Made by a program: the position numbers and the translations under genes
NCBI RefSeq assembly: GCF_017873175.1
Contig: NZ_JAGGJW010000005.1
Location: 186,001-250,000, forward strand
DNA length: 64,000 nt
Direction of reading: 5' to 3'
DNA from: Neorhizobium petrolearium
GTDB taxonomy: Bacteria > Pseudomonadota > Alphaproteobacteria > Rhizobiales > Rhizobiaceae
The notes under the pieces: generated by a model
Database searches by the model: none
What the model saw: the letters and a program-made list of their open reading frames with translations, nothing else
Told to the model about the DNA's origin: nothing
In this document: one piece after another, positions 16,062 to 24,449 of the stretch
Position numbering within the stretch: position 1 is the stretch's first letter
How the letters are laid out: each line of letters begins with the position of its first letter

Positions 16062-18287
16062 TCAGACAGCTTTGATCCGCAGCAGACGAAGCGCATTAAG
16101 GGTGACCAGCACGGTCGCGCCGGTATCGGCAAGGATTGCGGGCCAGAGTCCGGTGACGCCGAGGATCGTGGTCACCAGGAACACCGCCTTCAGGCCGAGC
16201 GCGATGGCAATGTTCTGATAGATGTTGCGCATCGTCCGCTTCGAGAGTTCGATCATGTCGGCGATGTCCAGAACCCGCCCATGCAGCGCGGCCGCGTCGG
16301 CCGTCTCGAGCGCGACATCCGTGCCGCCGCCGATCGCAATCCCCACATCCGCAGCAGCAAGCGCCGGTGCATCGTTGACGCCGTCACCGACCTTGCCGAC
16401 CACGAAACCCTCGCGTTTCAATTCGCCGACGATGCGCTGCTTGTCCTGAGGCATCAGTTCGGCGCGTACCTCGACGTTGAGTTCCTTGCCGATTGCAGAC
16501 GCCGTGCGGGCATTGTCGCCCGTCAGCATTACGGTTTTCACGCCGGCGTCAGTAAGTGCTTTCAGTCCCGCCATGGCATCGGGGCGTGGCTGGTCGCGCA
16601 TGGCGATCGCGCCGGCCAGGACACCGTCGACGATCAGCACGGACACGGTCTTGCCTTCATCGTTGAGGCCGGCGATCCGCCGGGAATGTGCCATCGGCAG
16701 CGAAACCCTCTCGGCTGCCGCCTTCGGCGAACACAGAAAGACTTCCTGGCCTTCGACCGTGGCGGCGACACCCTTGCCATTCAGGGATCTGGCATCCGAC
16801 ACAGCGGGAATATCCACCTCATCCTCGGCCGCCTTGGCGAGGATTGCGACGGCCAGCGGATGGCTCGAGCCGGTTTCAAGCGCCGCGGCGTAGCGCAGCA
16901 CGTCTTCGGCGTCGCGGCCGAAGGCGATCACGTCCGTCACCTGCGGCTTGCCGGCGGTCAGCGTTCCGGTCTTGTCGAGCGCCACGGCCGTCAGCTTGCC
17001 GAGCGTTTCCAGAACGGCACCGCCCTTCATCAGCAACCCGCGACGAGCGCCGGAGGAAAGCGAAGCAGCGATCGCGGCCGGCGTCGAGATGACGAGCGCG
17101 CAGGGGCAACCGATCAGCAGGATCGCCAGACCTTTGTAGACCCACTCCTCCCAGGCGGCGTCGGCCACAAGCGGCGGCAGGATGGCAACCAGGGCCGCGA
17201 CCAACACAACACCCGGCGTGTAATAGCGCGAAAAACGGTCGATGAAGCGCTCGGTCGGCGCCTTCTTCTCCTGCGCCTCCTCGACCATCCGAACGATACG
17301 GGCAATCGTGTTGTCCTCCGCGGCAGCCGTCACCCGTACACGCAGCGCCGCATCGCCGTTGATCGTGCCGGCGAAAACCTTATCGCCGGCGCCCTTCACG
17401 ACCGGCGTGCTTTCCCCTGTCACCGGCGCCTGGTCGATCGCGCTCGTGCCGGCGACAATGACGCCATCCGCCGAAATCCGGTCGCCTGGCCGCACGAGGA
17501 TGACGGAGCCGACCGCCAGGCTCTCGGCTGGTACCTCGCGGATCTGCCCGTTCACCTCCAGCAGCGCATTCTTAGGGACCAGCGCCGTCAGGCTGCGGAT
17601 GCTCTGACGCGCCTTGCCGGCTGCGACCCCTTCCAAAAGTTCGCCGACGAGGAAGAGGAAGACGACGGCGGCAGCCTCTTGCGAGGCATTGATGAGGACG
17701 GCGCCGATAGCCGCGATCGTCATCAGCATCTCGATCGAAAACGGCGTGCCGGCAAGGGCTGCCATGACGGCGCGACGCGCGATCGGTACAAGGCCGATCA
17801 GCATGGCGGCCGTGAATATGTAGGTGTCATAGGCCGGCACCAGATGGCCGAGCCCATAGGCAACCGCGAGCGCTGCACCGGCAAGGATAGTCAGCCGGCC
17901 TTTGGCGCTCTTCCACCACGGTCCTTCCGTCGGCCCGTGGTCATGACCATGAAGGCCTTCAATCTCCTTGGCGCCATGTGTGGAATGGTTGCGGTCGTTG
18001 TGGTCATGCCTGTGATCGTGCCCACCATCGTGATCATGCTCATGCCCCGTCGTGGTTGGCGCTTTCCTGCCAAGTGCCCGCAGCGAATAACCGAGCCCGA
18101 TCACCTTTTTCTCGATCGCGGCGAGATCGCTCGTTGCGTCATGGCTTACCGTCATCGTACCCGCCGCGACGGAGACGGAAACGTCCTCGACGCCCGGCAT
18201 GCGTCGCACCGCCGTATCGATCTTGGTCGCGCAACTTGCGCAATCCATACCACCAACCTTGTACCGAACCTGATTTGTCGCTGCCAT
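16062..18287 (-). CDS. Zn/Cd/Pb-exporting P1B-type ATPase
   Basis: A 741-residue heavy-metal ATPase. It has an N-terminal HMA domain with CASC (Cys16 and Cys19), a long His/Asp-rich linker (about residues 78-120) suited to zinc binding, membrane helices, the intramembrane CPC motif (Cys394-Cys396), the phosphorylated Asp438 in DKTGTLT, and the hinge VGDGVNDAPAL. CPC with the His-rich N-terminal tail points to P1B-2 pumps of the ZntA/CadA group that expel Zn(II), Cd(II) or Pb(II); copper pumps usually lack this tail. No MerR or ArsR regulator is adjacent. It diverges from the thiamine riboswitch-controlled operon. Confidence 0.93.
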   Translation of the reverse strand: MAATNQVRYKVGGMDCASCATKIDTAVRRMPGVEDVSVSVAAGTMTVSHDATSDLAAIEKKVIGLGYSLRALGRKAPTTTGHEHDHDGGHDHRHDHNDRNHSTHGAKEIEGLHGHDHGPTEGPWWKSAKGRLTILAGAALAVAYGLGHLVPAYDTYIFTAAMLIGLVPIARRAVMAALAGTPFSIEMLMTIAAIGAVLINASQEAAAVVFLFLVGELLEGVAAGKARQSIRSLTALVPKNALLEVNGQIREVPAESLAVGSVILVRPGDRISADGVIVAGTSAIDQAPVTGESTPVVKGAGDKVFAGTINGDAALRVRVTAAAEDNTIARIVRMVEEAQEKKAPTERFIDRFSRYYTPGVVLVAALVAILPPLVADAAWEEWVYKGLAILLIGCPCALVISTPAAIAASLSSGARRGLLMKGGAVLETLGKLTAVALDKTGTLTAGKPQVTDVIAFGRDAEDVLRYAAALETGSSHPLAVAILAKAAEDEVDIPAVSDARSLNGKGVAATVEGQEVFLCSPKAAAERVSLPMAHSRRIAGLNDEGKTVSVLIVDGVLAGAIAMRDQPRPDAMAGLKALTDAGVKTVMLTGDNARTASAIGKELNVEVRAELMPQDKQRIVGELKREGFVVGKVGDGVNDAPALAAADVGIAIGGGTDVALETADAAALHGRVLDIADMIELSKRTMRNIYQNIAIALGLKAVFLVTTILGVTGLWPAILADTGATVLVTLNALRLLRIKAV

Positions 18288-18402
18288 TTCTCTTTCCTTT
18301 CGGGATCGAGCACTTCCTTACAACCTCCAGCCACTAGAGCTTCAAGGGCATTTTTCAGAAAAATTCGCTGGCGGTCGCAGGCCGATCTACGATAAGCCTT
18401 GT

Positions 18403-18484
18403 CCCAGACGGGGGCGTCCGGCGTAAAGCCGGGCTGAGAAGTACCCTTTGAACCTGAACCAGATCATGCTGGCGGAGGGAGTCG
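18403..18484 (+). promoter_or_regulatory. TPP riboswitch (THI element)
   Basis: The conserved THI-box cores are present in order: CTGAGA at 18434..18439, ACCCTTTGAACCTG from 18443 and a GGCGGAGGGA element at 18471..18480. Flanking helices are the GGGGCGTCC / GGCG stems before the first core. It sits 55 bases upstream of thiM, exactly where a thiamine-pyrophosphate sensor is expected. Just 3' of it, GGTTCTTC (18488..18495) can pair with GAAGAACC (18501..18508). An alternative long-range helix joins CGTTCGG (18483..18489) with CCGAACG (18524..18530), next to the ribosome site. This suggests control of translation initiation rather than only termination. Confidence 0.93.
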
Positions 18485-18538
18485 TTCGGTTCTTCGAACA
18501 GAAGAACCCATGCGTCTGCCCCGCCGAACGAGGCGAGA

Positions 18539-19342
18539 ATGCAGACCACACAGACTCCCGGCCAATTGCTGACTGCGATGCGCGCGAAAAATCCGCTCGT
18601 CCAGAACATCACCAATTTCGTGGCGATGAATATCGCGGCGAATGTGATGCTCGCTGCCGGCGCCTCGCCCGCCATGGTGCATACGAAAGAGGAGGCTGGC
18701 GAATTCGCTCGGATCGCATCTGCACTGACGATCAATATTGGCACGCTTTCGCCAGATTTCCTGGCCGGCATGAAGGAGGCAGCAAAAGCCGCCGATGAAG
18801 CCGGCAGGCCTTGGGTGCTTGATCCCGTTGCCCATTTCGCCACCGCCTACCGCCGTGCCGCCGTCGCCGAACTCATGAAGCTGAAACCCACGATCGTGCG
18901 AGGCAATGCCTCCGAGATCATTGCGCTGGCAGGCAGCCAGTCGAGCGGCCACGGCGTTGACAGCGGCGATCCGACCGAGGCGGCAGAAGGTTCGGCGATC
19001 ACGCTTGCCCGGCAGAGCGGCTCCATCGTCGCGGTTACCGGTGAAGTGGATTTCGTCACCGACGGCCAGCACTCGGTTCGCATCATGGGCGGTTCAGCGC
19101 TGATGCCCCGCATCACCGCTCTTGGCTGCTCGCTCACCTGCCTCGTTGGCGCCTTTGCGGCGGCAAACCCGGAAGGACCGTTAGAGGCGACGGCGGCGGC
19201 ACTCGCCATGTTCGCGGTCGCTGGCGAAGAAGCGGCTATCGGTGCCGCCGGACCCGGCTCCTTCCTGCCCCTCTTTCTCGACCGCCTCGCAACACTTTCG
19301 ACCGAGACGCTCGATGCCAAAGTCAGGATCGTCAGCGCATGA
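18539..19342 (+). CDS. thiM: Hydroxyethylthiazole kinase
   Basis: The 267-residue protein has the ThiM signature near its N-terminus (NPLVQNITNFVAMNIAANVML) followed by ASPAM, the substrate-binding NIGTL segment, and the GNASEI region. ThiM phosphorylates salvaged 4-methyl-5-(2-hydroxyethyl)thiazole for thiamine synthesis. It is the first gene of a thiM-thiE-thiD salvage operon directly below a TPP riboswitch. The ATG follows AGGCGAG at close spacing. Its stop overlaps the thiE start by four bases (ATGA). The operon has salvage and coupling steps only; no thiC, thiO, thiS or thiG is in the window. Confidence 0.96.
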   Translation: MQTTQTPGQLLTAMRAKNPLVQNITNFVAMNIAANVMLAAGASPAMVHTKEEAGEFARIASALTINIGTLSPDFLAGMKEAAKAADEAGRPWVLDPVAHFATAYRRAAVAELMKLKPTIVRGNASEIIALAGSQSSGHGVDSGDPTEAAEGSAITLARQSGSIVAVTGEVDFVTDGQHSVRIMGGSALMPRITALGCSLTCLVGAFAAANPEGPLEATAAALAMFAVAGEEAAIGAAGPGSFLPLFLDRLATLSTETLDAKVRIVSA

Positions 19343-19974
19343 AGAATTTCGACCTTTCCGTCTATCTCGTTCTCGATCCCGATCTATGCCGCGAAATCGG
19401 CATGGTGGAGACCGCGAGGCTTGCCGTCGAGGGCGGCGCTACGATCGTGCAGCTCCGCGACAAGCACGCGGATACGGCGCAGATCATCGAGACCGGCCTT
19501 GCCCTGAAGGCCGCGCTTGCCGGCGCCAGAGTGCCCCTGATCGTCAATGACGATGTCGAGGCGGCGATCGCAATCGGTGCCGCAGGCCTGCATGTCGGCC
19601 AGAGCGACATGGTCGCGGCTATCGCCCGCGAGCGCATTGGCCGAGACATGATCCTCGGTCTCTCGGTCGAAACCGAGGAACTGGCGCAACGCATCGATAC
19701 CTCCGTCGTGGACTATGTCGGCATCGGCCCGGTCTTTGCGACCCTCACCAAGCCGGACCATAAGCAACCGATCGGCTTCGAGGGACTTGCCCGCATCGTC
19801 GCAGCAGCACCCGTGCCGGCTGTTGCGATAGGCGGAATCAAGGCGGAGCATGCTGGCCCAGCACTTGCCGCCGGCGCGAGAGGCATCGCCGTCGTCTCCG
19901 CGATCTGCGGCCAGCCGGATCCGAAAGCCGCCGCCCGCAGGATTGCCGAGGAAATCGAAAAGGCACGCACATGA
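19339..19974 (+). CDS. thiE: Thiamine-phosphate synthase
   Basis: The 211-residue TIM-barrel protein shows the ThiE motifs: VEGGATIVQLRDKHADT, then PLIVNDDVEAA, GLHVGQSD and YVGIGPVFATLTKPDH, with PAVAIGGI near the end. It joins HMP-pyrophosphate to thiazole phosphate to give thiamine phosphate. It lies between thiM and thiD with four-base overlaps on both sides, a compact three-step module that converts salvaged thiazole and pyrimidine into thiamine phosphate. Regulation is through the upstream riboswitch. Confidence 0.95.
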   Translation: MKNFDLSVYLVLDPDLCREIGMVETARLAVEGGATIVQLRDKHADTAQIIETGLALKAALAGARVPLIVNDDVEAAIAIGAAGLHVGQSDMVAAIARERIGRDMILGLSVETEELAQRIDTSVVDYVGIGPVFATLTKPDHKQPIGFEGLARIVAAAPVPAVAIGGIKAEHAGPALAAGARGIAVVSAICGQPDPKAAARRIAEEIEKART

Positions 19975-20771
19975 TCCGCAATATTCTTTCCATCGCCGGT
20001 TCTGATCCCTCCGGCGGCGCCGGCATTCAGGCCGACCTCAAGACGTTTTCGGCACGCGGTACCTATGGCATGGCCGTGCTGACGGCGCTGACCGCGCAGA
20101 ACACGCAAGGGGTCACCGGCGTGCATGCGGTGCCTGCCGAGTTCGTCGCAGAGCAGATCCGCACCATTTTCGCGGATGTGCGGGTGGATGCGGTGAAGAT
20201 CGGCATGATTGCCAATACCGAAATCGCCGAAACGGTCGCGGATGTGCTCAAGCCCTATCGCGATAGCCTGCCGATCGTGCTCGACCCGGTAATGATCGCC
20301 AAGGGAGGCTCCCCGCTGCTTGCTTCGGAGGCTATGGATGCCGTCAGCTATCGGCTGATGCCGGTTGCCACGATCGTCACGCCAAACCTGCCGGAAGCAG
20401 CCGCCCTGCTCGGCGAACCCGTCGCCACCACCCGCCAGATGATGGCCGATCAGGCCGAACGCCTGCGTAAAATCGGTCCGAAGGCGGTATTGGTGAAGGG
20501 CGGTCACCTAGAGAGTGGTGACAGCCCGGATGTTCTGGCCGACAGCGATGGCCTTCACTGGTTTGAAGGGAAACGCACCCTGACGAGAAACACCCACGGT
20601 ACCGGGTGTACCCTTTCCAGCGCAATTGCCGCGGAACTCGCCAAGGGCGCCTCGCCGGCCGACGCCGTCGCGATCGCCAAAGCCTATCTCTCCGGCGCCA
20701 TCGCGGCTGCCGGCACGCTCACGGTGGGAACCGGTCACGGTCCCGTGCAGCATTTCCACGAATGGTGGTAG
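19971..20771 (+). CDS. thiD: Hydroxymethylpyrimidine / phosphomethylpyrimidine kinase
   Basis: The 266-residue ribokinase-fold protein starts ILSIAGSDPSGGAGIQADLK, the signature of ThiD, and has the catalytic region NTHGTGCTLSSAIAAELA. It phosphorylates HMP and HMP-phosphate to HMP-pyrophosphate, the pyrimidine substrate of ThiE. It is the last gene of the riboswitch-controlled thiMED operon. It converges with the CoA-transferase gene across only 14 bases, so the two transcripts must overlap or share a short terminator. Confidence 0.96.
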   Translation: MIRNILSIAGSDPSGGAGIQADLKTFSARGTYGMAVLTALTAQNTQGVTGVHAVPAEFVAEQIRTIFADVRVDAVKIGMIANTEIAETVADVLKPYRDSLPIVLDPVMIAKGGSPLLASEAMDAVSYRLMPVATIVTPNLPEAAALLGEPVATTRQMMADQAERLRKIGPKAVLVKGGHLESGDSPDVLADSDGLHWFEGKRTLTRNTHGTGCTLSSAIAAELAKGASPADAVAIAKAYLSGAIAAAGTLTVGTGHGPVQHFHEWW

Positions 20772-20785
20772 GAACAGTCGTTCGC

Positions 20786-22297
20786 TCAGCCAAGCCGCAT
20801 GGTGCCGGTCTGCCGGCTCCGCTCATGCCAGGAAAACGCCTCTTCGAGCAGATGAGGCGTCTGCCCGCCGCGGGCTGAGGCGCGTTGGAAATAGTCGGCC
20901 AGACGATCGCGGAAGTCGGGATGGGCGCAGTTGGCAATGATCTGCTCGGCGCGCTCGCGGGGTGCAAGCTCCCGCAGATCCGCAAGCCCGTTTTCAGTGA
21001 CGATGATGTCCACATCGTGTTCGGTGTGATCCACATGCGGAACCATGGGAACCACCGAGGAGAGCTTGCCGCCCTTGGCGACCGACTTGGTGACGAAGAT
21101 AGACAGATAGGCGTTGCGGGCGAAATCGCCCGAGCCGCCGATACCGTTCATCATATGCGTGCCGTTCACATGGGTGGAATTGACGTTGCCGTAAATGTCG
21201 ACTTCCAGAGCGGTGTTGATGCCGATCACGCCCAGCCTGCGGATGACCTCCGGATGATTGCTGATCTCCTGCGGACGCAGGACCAGCTTTTCCTTGTACT
21301 TGTCGAACTGGCCAAAAACCCGCGCAGCGCAGGCGGCCGAAAGCGTGATCGAGGAACCCGAGGCAAAGGTCAGCTTCCCGGCATCGAAGAGATCAAACGT
21401 GCTGTCCTGCAGCACCTCGCTGTACATGCGCAGATGATGGAAGGGCCCATCCGAGAGCCCGGTCAACACGGAATTGGCGATCGTGCCGATCCCCGCTTGC
21501 AGAGGCTGCAGCGTCAGATCGAGCCGGCCTTTTTCGACCTCCTGCTCCAGGAAGCGGATGAGGTGGCTGGCAATGGCCTTCGTGTCGACATCCGCCGGCT
21601 CGACGGTTGAGAAACTGTCCTTCACATCGGTCACGACGATGGCAGCGATCTTTTCGGGGTCGATCGGCACATAGGGAAAGCCGACGCGGCTGTCGCAGGC
21701 GACAACCGGAATCGGCACACGCGACGGGCGCTTCGTGGGTATGTAGATGTCGTGCAGGCCCTCGAGCTCGGCCGGCTGACTGAGGTTGATCTCGACGATG
21801 ATCTTCTTCGCAAGAATGGCGAAGCTCGCGGAATTGCCGATCGAGGTGGAGGGTACGATGCCCCCATCCTCGGTGATCGCCGCTGCCTCGATGACGGCGT
21901 AGTCGATCGGGCCGAGCTGGTTGGAGCGCAGATGCTCCACGGTCTCCGAAAGATGCTGGTCGACGAACATCACCTCGCCGCGGTTGATCGCGGCGCGCAG
22001 CGTCGCATCCGACTGAAAGGGAATGCGCCGGGAGAGCACATGGGCTTCGGTCAGCATGCGGTCGATGTCGTGGCCGAGCGAGGCGCCGGTGATCAGCGTG
22101 ATCTTGAACGGATCAGTCTTCGCCCGCTCCGCCATGGCGATCGGCACCGCCTTGGCATCACCGGCACGGGTGAAGCCGCTCATGCCGATGATCATGCCAT
22201 CCTTGATTAGAGCGGCAGCCTGCTGGGGGGTGGTGATGCGATCAAGGAGCGATGGGCGGCGAATACGGGTTTCGAGCATGGGTGACATTCTAACCAT
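20786..22297 (-). CDS. Acetyl-CoA hydrolase / succinyl-CoA:acetate CoA-transferase family
   Basis: The 503-residue protein belongs to the class I acetyl-CoA hydrolase/transferase family. It has MSGFTRAGDAKAVP near residues 39-52, and in the C-terminal half NGIGGSGDFARNAY followed by VPMVPHVDHTEHDVDIIVTE. Family members move CoA between succinyl-CoA and acetate (SCACT) or hydrolyse acetyl-CoA; both are known for close relatives, so the exact reaction is open. Three in-frame ATGs (22297, 22288, 22279) are possible starts, none with a clear ribosome site; the longest is shown. A FixK/Fnr-like palindrome lies 64 bases upstream, suggesting low-oxygen control. Confidence 0.88.
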   Translation of the reverse strand: MVRMSPMLETRIRRPSLLDRITTPQQAAALIKDGMIIGMSGFTRAGDAKAVPIAMAERAKTDPFKITLITGASLGHDIDRMLTEAHVLSRRIPFQSDATLRAAINRGEVMFVDQHLSETVEHLRSNQLGPIDYAVIEAAAITEDGGIVPSTSIGNSASFAILAKKIIVEINLSQPAELEGLHDIYIPTKRPSRVPIPVVACDSRVGFPYVPIDPEKIAAIVVTDVKDSFSTVEPADVDTKAIASHLIRFLEQEVEKGRLDLTLQPLQAGIGTIANSVLTGLSDGPFHHLRMYSEVLQDSTFDLFDAGKLTFASGSSITLSAACAARVFGQFDKYKEKLVLRPQEISNHPEVIRRLGVIGINTALEVDIYGNVNSTHVNGTHMMNGIGGSGDFARNAYLSIFVTKSVAKGGKLSSVVPMVPHVDHTEHDVDIIVTENGLADLRELAPRERAEQIIANCAHPDFRDRLADYFQRASARGGQTPHLLEEAFSWHERSRQTGTMRLG

Positions 22298-22360
22298 TGA
22301 AGAGGTGATGCTGCAGCGTTTTCAGACGAACCCGCTTAAGCGGAGGGTCTATGCCCCTCA

Positions 22361-22374
22361 TTGACCGACGTCAA
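22361..22374. promoter_or_regulatory. FixK/Fnr-type box
   Basis: TTGACCGACGTCAA matches TTGA-N6-TCAA, the rhizobial FixK consensus, with inner bases that extend it to a TTGAC-N4-GTCAA palindrome. It is centred about 70 bases upstream of the CoA-transferase start, compatible with an activator site. The C/G in place of the usual T/A at the inner position could mean a relative such as NnrR or DnrR instead. Confidence 0.45.
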
Positions 22375-22463
22375 ATCCGGAAATCTCCCGCAGACATTTG
22401 GTCGCTGTCCATCGGATAATGAAAACAAATCATTCCTCTCTGCAATGAAGTAATCTCAAGGCG

Positions 22464-23624
22464 TCACCAGGCGGAGCTGTAGATCATCAGCGCATCCTCT
22501 TCGGCCATGCTCCTCGGGTTGTTGACCAGCAATCGCTGCTGCTTCATCGCATCGGCGGCAAGCTTCGGCAGGTCGGCTTCGCCGATCCCGACATCACGCA
22601 GCCTTAAAGGCAGGCCGAGCCGCTCCGAAAGTGCGGCCAGTTCTTCGATAAAGGCCGCGCATCGCACCGGCATCTGCCCCTCCCGGACAAGATGTGGGAA
22701 GGCGTCAACGGCTATTTCGGCATAGAGATCCGCCGCGTCGGACATGTTGAAACGCAGAACATGCGGCAGCACCAGAGCATTGGATAGTCCGTGCGGAACA
22801 TGAAATGTGCCGCCGATCGGATAGGCGAGCGCATGCACTGCCGCGACGGGCGAGTTCGCAAAAGCTTGCCCGGCCAGCATCGACCCGAGCAGCATCGCGC
22901 CCCGCGCCTCCATGTTGCGCCCATCGGACACTGCCGCCTCGATGTTTGCGCCCAGCAATTGCAGCGCCTGTCTCGCCAGCATTTTCGAGAGCGGGTTGTT
23001 GTTGGCATTCTTCGAGGCATAGGCCTCGATCGCATGTACCATGGCGTCAATCCCCGTTGCAGCGGTGATCGACGGCGGGAGGCCAAGCGTGAGCTCCGGG
23101 TCAAGCACCGCGACATCAGGAAGGTTGATGGACGAGGAAACGCCACGCTTTTCCTCTTCACCCACGGTGATAATGGAGACAGGCGTCACCTCCGAACCCG
23201 TGCCGGCGGTGGTCGGCACCAGCGCCAGGGGCAGACGTGGTCCCTTTGCATTTCCGACACCCCAGGCGCTATCGATATCCTCGCCAGAGCCGAGCAGAAG
23301 TGCCGCGAGTTTCGCCACATCCAGCGAAGAGCCGCCGCCGAAGCCGATTACCCCGGTCACGCCGGCGGTCCTTCCAGCCTCCACTGCCCGCATGAGCGTG
23401 GAGAGCGACGGATCGGCCTCCACCTCCCCGAACACTTCGACTTTCACACCGGAGTCGGAAAGCGACACAAGTGCATGATCGCAGAGCCCGAGCTTTCTCA
23501 GTCCCGGATCCGTGACGAACAGAACGGCGTTGCCGAGCCGCGACCTCACGTGATCTGCCAACTCGCGCGCAGCACCCGCCTTGAAAATCAGCGACGGCGT
23601 GGTGTTAAAAATGAAACTATTCAT
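22464..23624 (-). CDS. Iron-containing alcohol dehydrogenase family (maleylacetate-reductase-like)
   Basis: The 386-residue protein has the group III iron-dependent alcohol dehydrogenase fold: the NAD(P) segment GFGGGSSLDVAK (about residues 94-105), LVPTTAGTGSEVT, and metal ligands in GIDAMVHAIEAY and in the segment from AVHALAYPIGG to FHVPHG (Asp and three His). Family members reduce or oxidise primary alcohols, aldehydes, or maleylacetate in aromatic degradation. Divergence from a TetR gene across a perfect operator palindrome, with an amidohydrolase and a solute-binding protein in that operon, suggests a catabolic pathway for an organic acid or aromatic-derived compound. The substrate is not known. 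Confidence 0.88.
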   Translation of the reverse strand: MNSFIFNTTPSLIFKAGAARELADHVRSRLGNAVLFVTDPGLRKLGLCDHALVSLSDSGVKVEVFGEVEADPSLSTLMRAVEAGRTAGVTGVIGFGGGSSLDVAKLAALLLGSGEDIDSAWGVGNAKGPRLPLALVPTTAGTGSEVTPVSIITVGEEEKRGVSSSINLPDVAVLDPELTLGLPPSITAATGIDAMVHAIEAYASKNANNNPLSKMLARQALQLLGANIEAAVSDGRNMEARGAMLLGSMLAGQAFANSPVAAVHALAYPIGGTFHVPHGLSNALVLPHVLRFNMSDAADLYAEIAVDAFPHLVREGQMPVRCAAFIEELAALSERLGLPLRLRDVGIGEADLPKLAADAMKQQRLLVNNPRSMAEEDALMIYSSAW

Positions 23625-23728
23625 CTCGTTTCCGGCCTCCCTCCGACAGAAACCCGCTTACCACTTTACTCTCCAGCCAGCTACGAGCCAGCTTGCCCTC
23701 TTTGCTTTTTCAGTTGACTTCGAATTCC

Positions 23729-23750
23729 AATTTGTACACTTGTACAAATT
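23729..23750. promoter_or_regulatory. Putative TetR operator
   Basis: AATTTGTACA and TGTACAAATT are perfect 10-bp inverted repeats separated by two bases. The element lies between the iron-dependent dehydrogenase and the divergent TetR gene, 28 bases before the TetR start. Its length and symmetry fit TetR-family operators. It overlaps the stretch after a TTGACT (23714..23719) that could be a -35 element, so binding there would repress the TetR promoter. Confidence 0.65.
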
Positions 23751-23777
23751 ATAAGGACAATCGACTTTCGGACCGAT

Positions 23778-24449
23778 ATGCGCCCAAGCCTGCGGGAAAC
23801 GCTTCTCCTCAATGCTGTGACGCTGTTTTCCCGCAGCGGCTACAACGCCGTGTCGCTCCGGGACATTGCCAAGGCTTCTGGCGCGAATGTCGGCAGCCTC
23901 ACTTATCACTTCGGCTCAAAGGCCAATCTCCTCAGAGAAATCTATGAGCGCCACACGAAGCCGATGAATGCGCGCCGCCTCGAACTGCTCGGCGAAGCGC
24001 GGCGGATCAGCAATCCAGACGAGCGGCTGATGGCGGTTCTGAGAGCCTATGTCGTTCCAGCCTTCACGTCCTCCACCGAAAGCGATGGCGGAGGGGCCGA
24101 GTTCACGCGCATGCGCGCCGTGCTTTCGGCAGAGGGCAATCCTGATGCTCGCCAGATTATCGCCGACGCCTTCGACGAGACGAGCCGCGTCTTCATCGGA
24201 GCGCTGGCGGACTGCGTGCCCGGAGCGCCACTGGAAGGCGTCGTCTGGCGCAGCCAATTCCTACTCGGGGCACTCTATTATGCCTTGATCAACCCGGAGC
24301 GCGTGACGCGTCTTTCGGGAGGAGCGGTCGACGGAGAAGATCGGGAGACCGCCGTCAACCAGATCGTCGAGGCGAGCTTCGCCAGCTTCCGCAGTCTCCC
24401 CACGGAAGCTGCCGCACCTGAATCATCGATCGTGAAAGGTAAGAACTGA
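23778..24449 (+). CDS. TetR-family transcriptional regulator
   Basis: A 223-residue regulator with a typical N-terminal helix-turn-helix: LFSRSGYNAVSLRDIAKASG followed by GSLTYHFGSKANLL (about residues 15-55). The C-terminal ligand domain is less conserved and the family ligand is unknown. It is the first gene of an operon with an amidohydrolase (TGATG one-base overlap) and a Bug-type binding protein, and diverges from an iron-dependent dehydrogenase. The 22-bp perfect palindrome just upstream is the likely operator, so it probably represses itself and one or both operons. Confidence 0.92.
   Translation: MRPSLRETLLLNAVTLFSRSGYNAVSLRDIAKASGANVGSLTYHFGSKANLLREIYERHTKPMNARRLELLGEARRISNPDERLMAVLRAYVVPAFTSSTESDGGGAEFTRMRAVLSAEGNPDARQIIADAFDETSRVFIGALADCVPGAPLEGVVWRSQFLLGALYYALINPERVTRLSGGAVDGEDRETAVNQIVEASFASFRSLPTEAAAPESSIVKGKN

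Noticed and set aside
16281..18395. 704-codon plus-strand frame opposite the metal ATPase
   Set aside because: Antisense shadow, rich in Arg/His/Asp/Gly; the minus-strand ATPase has all catalytic motifs.
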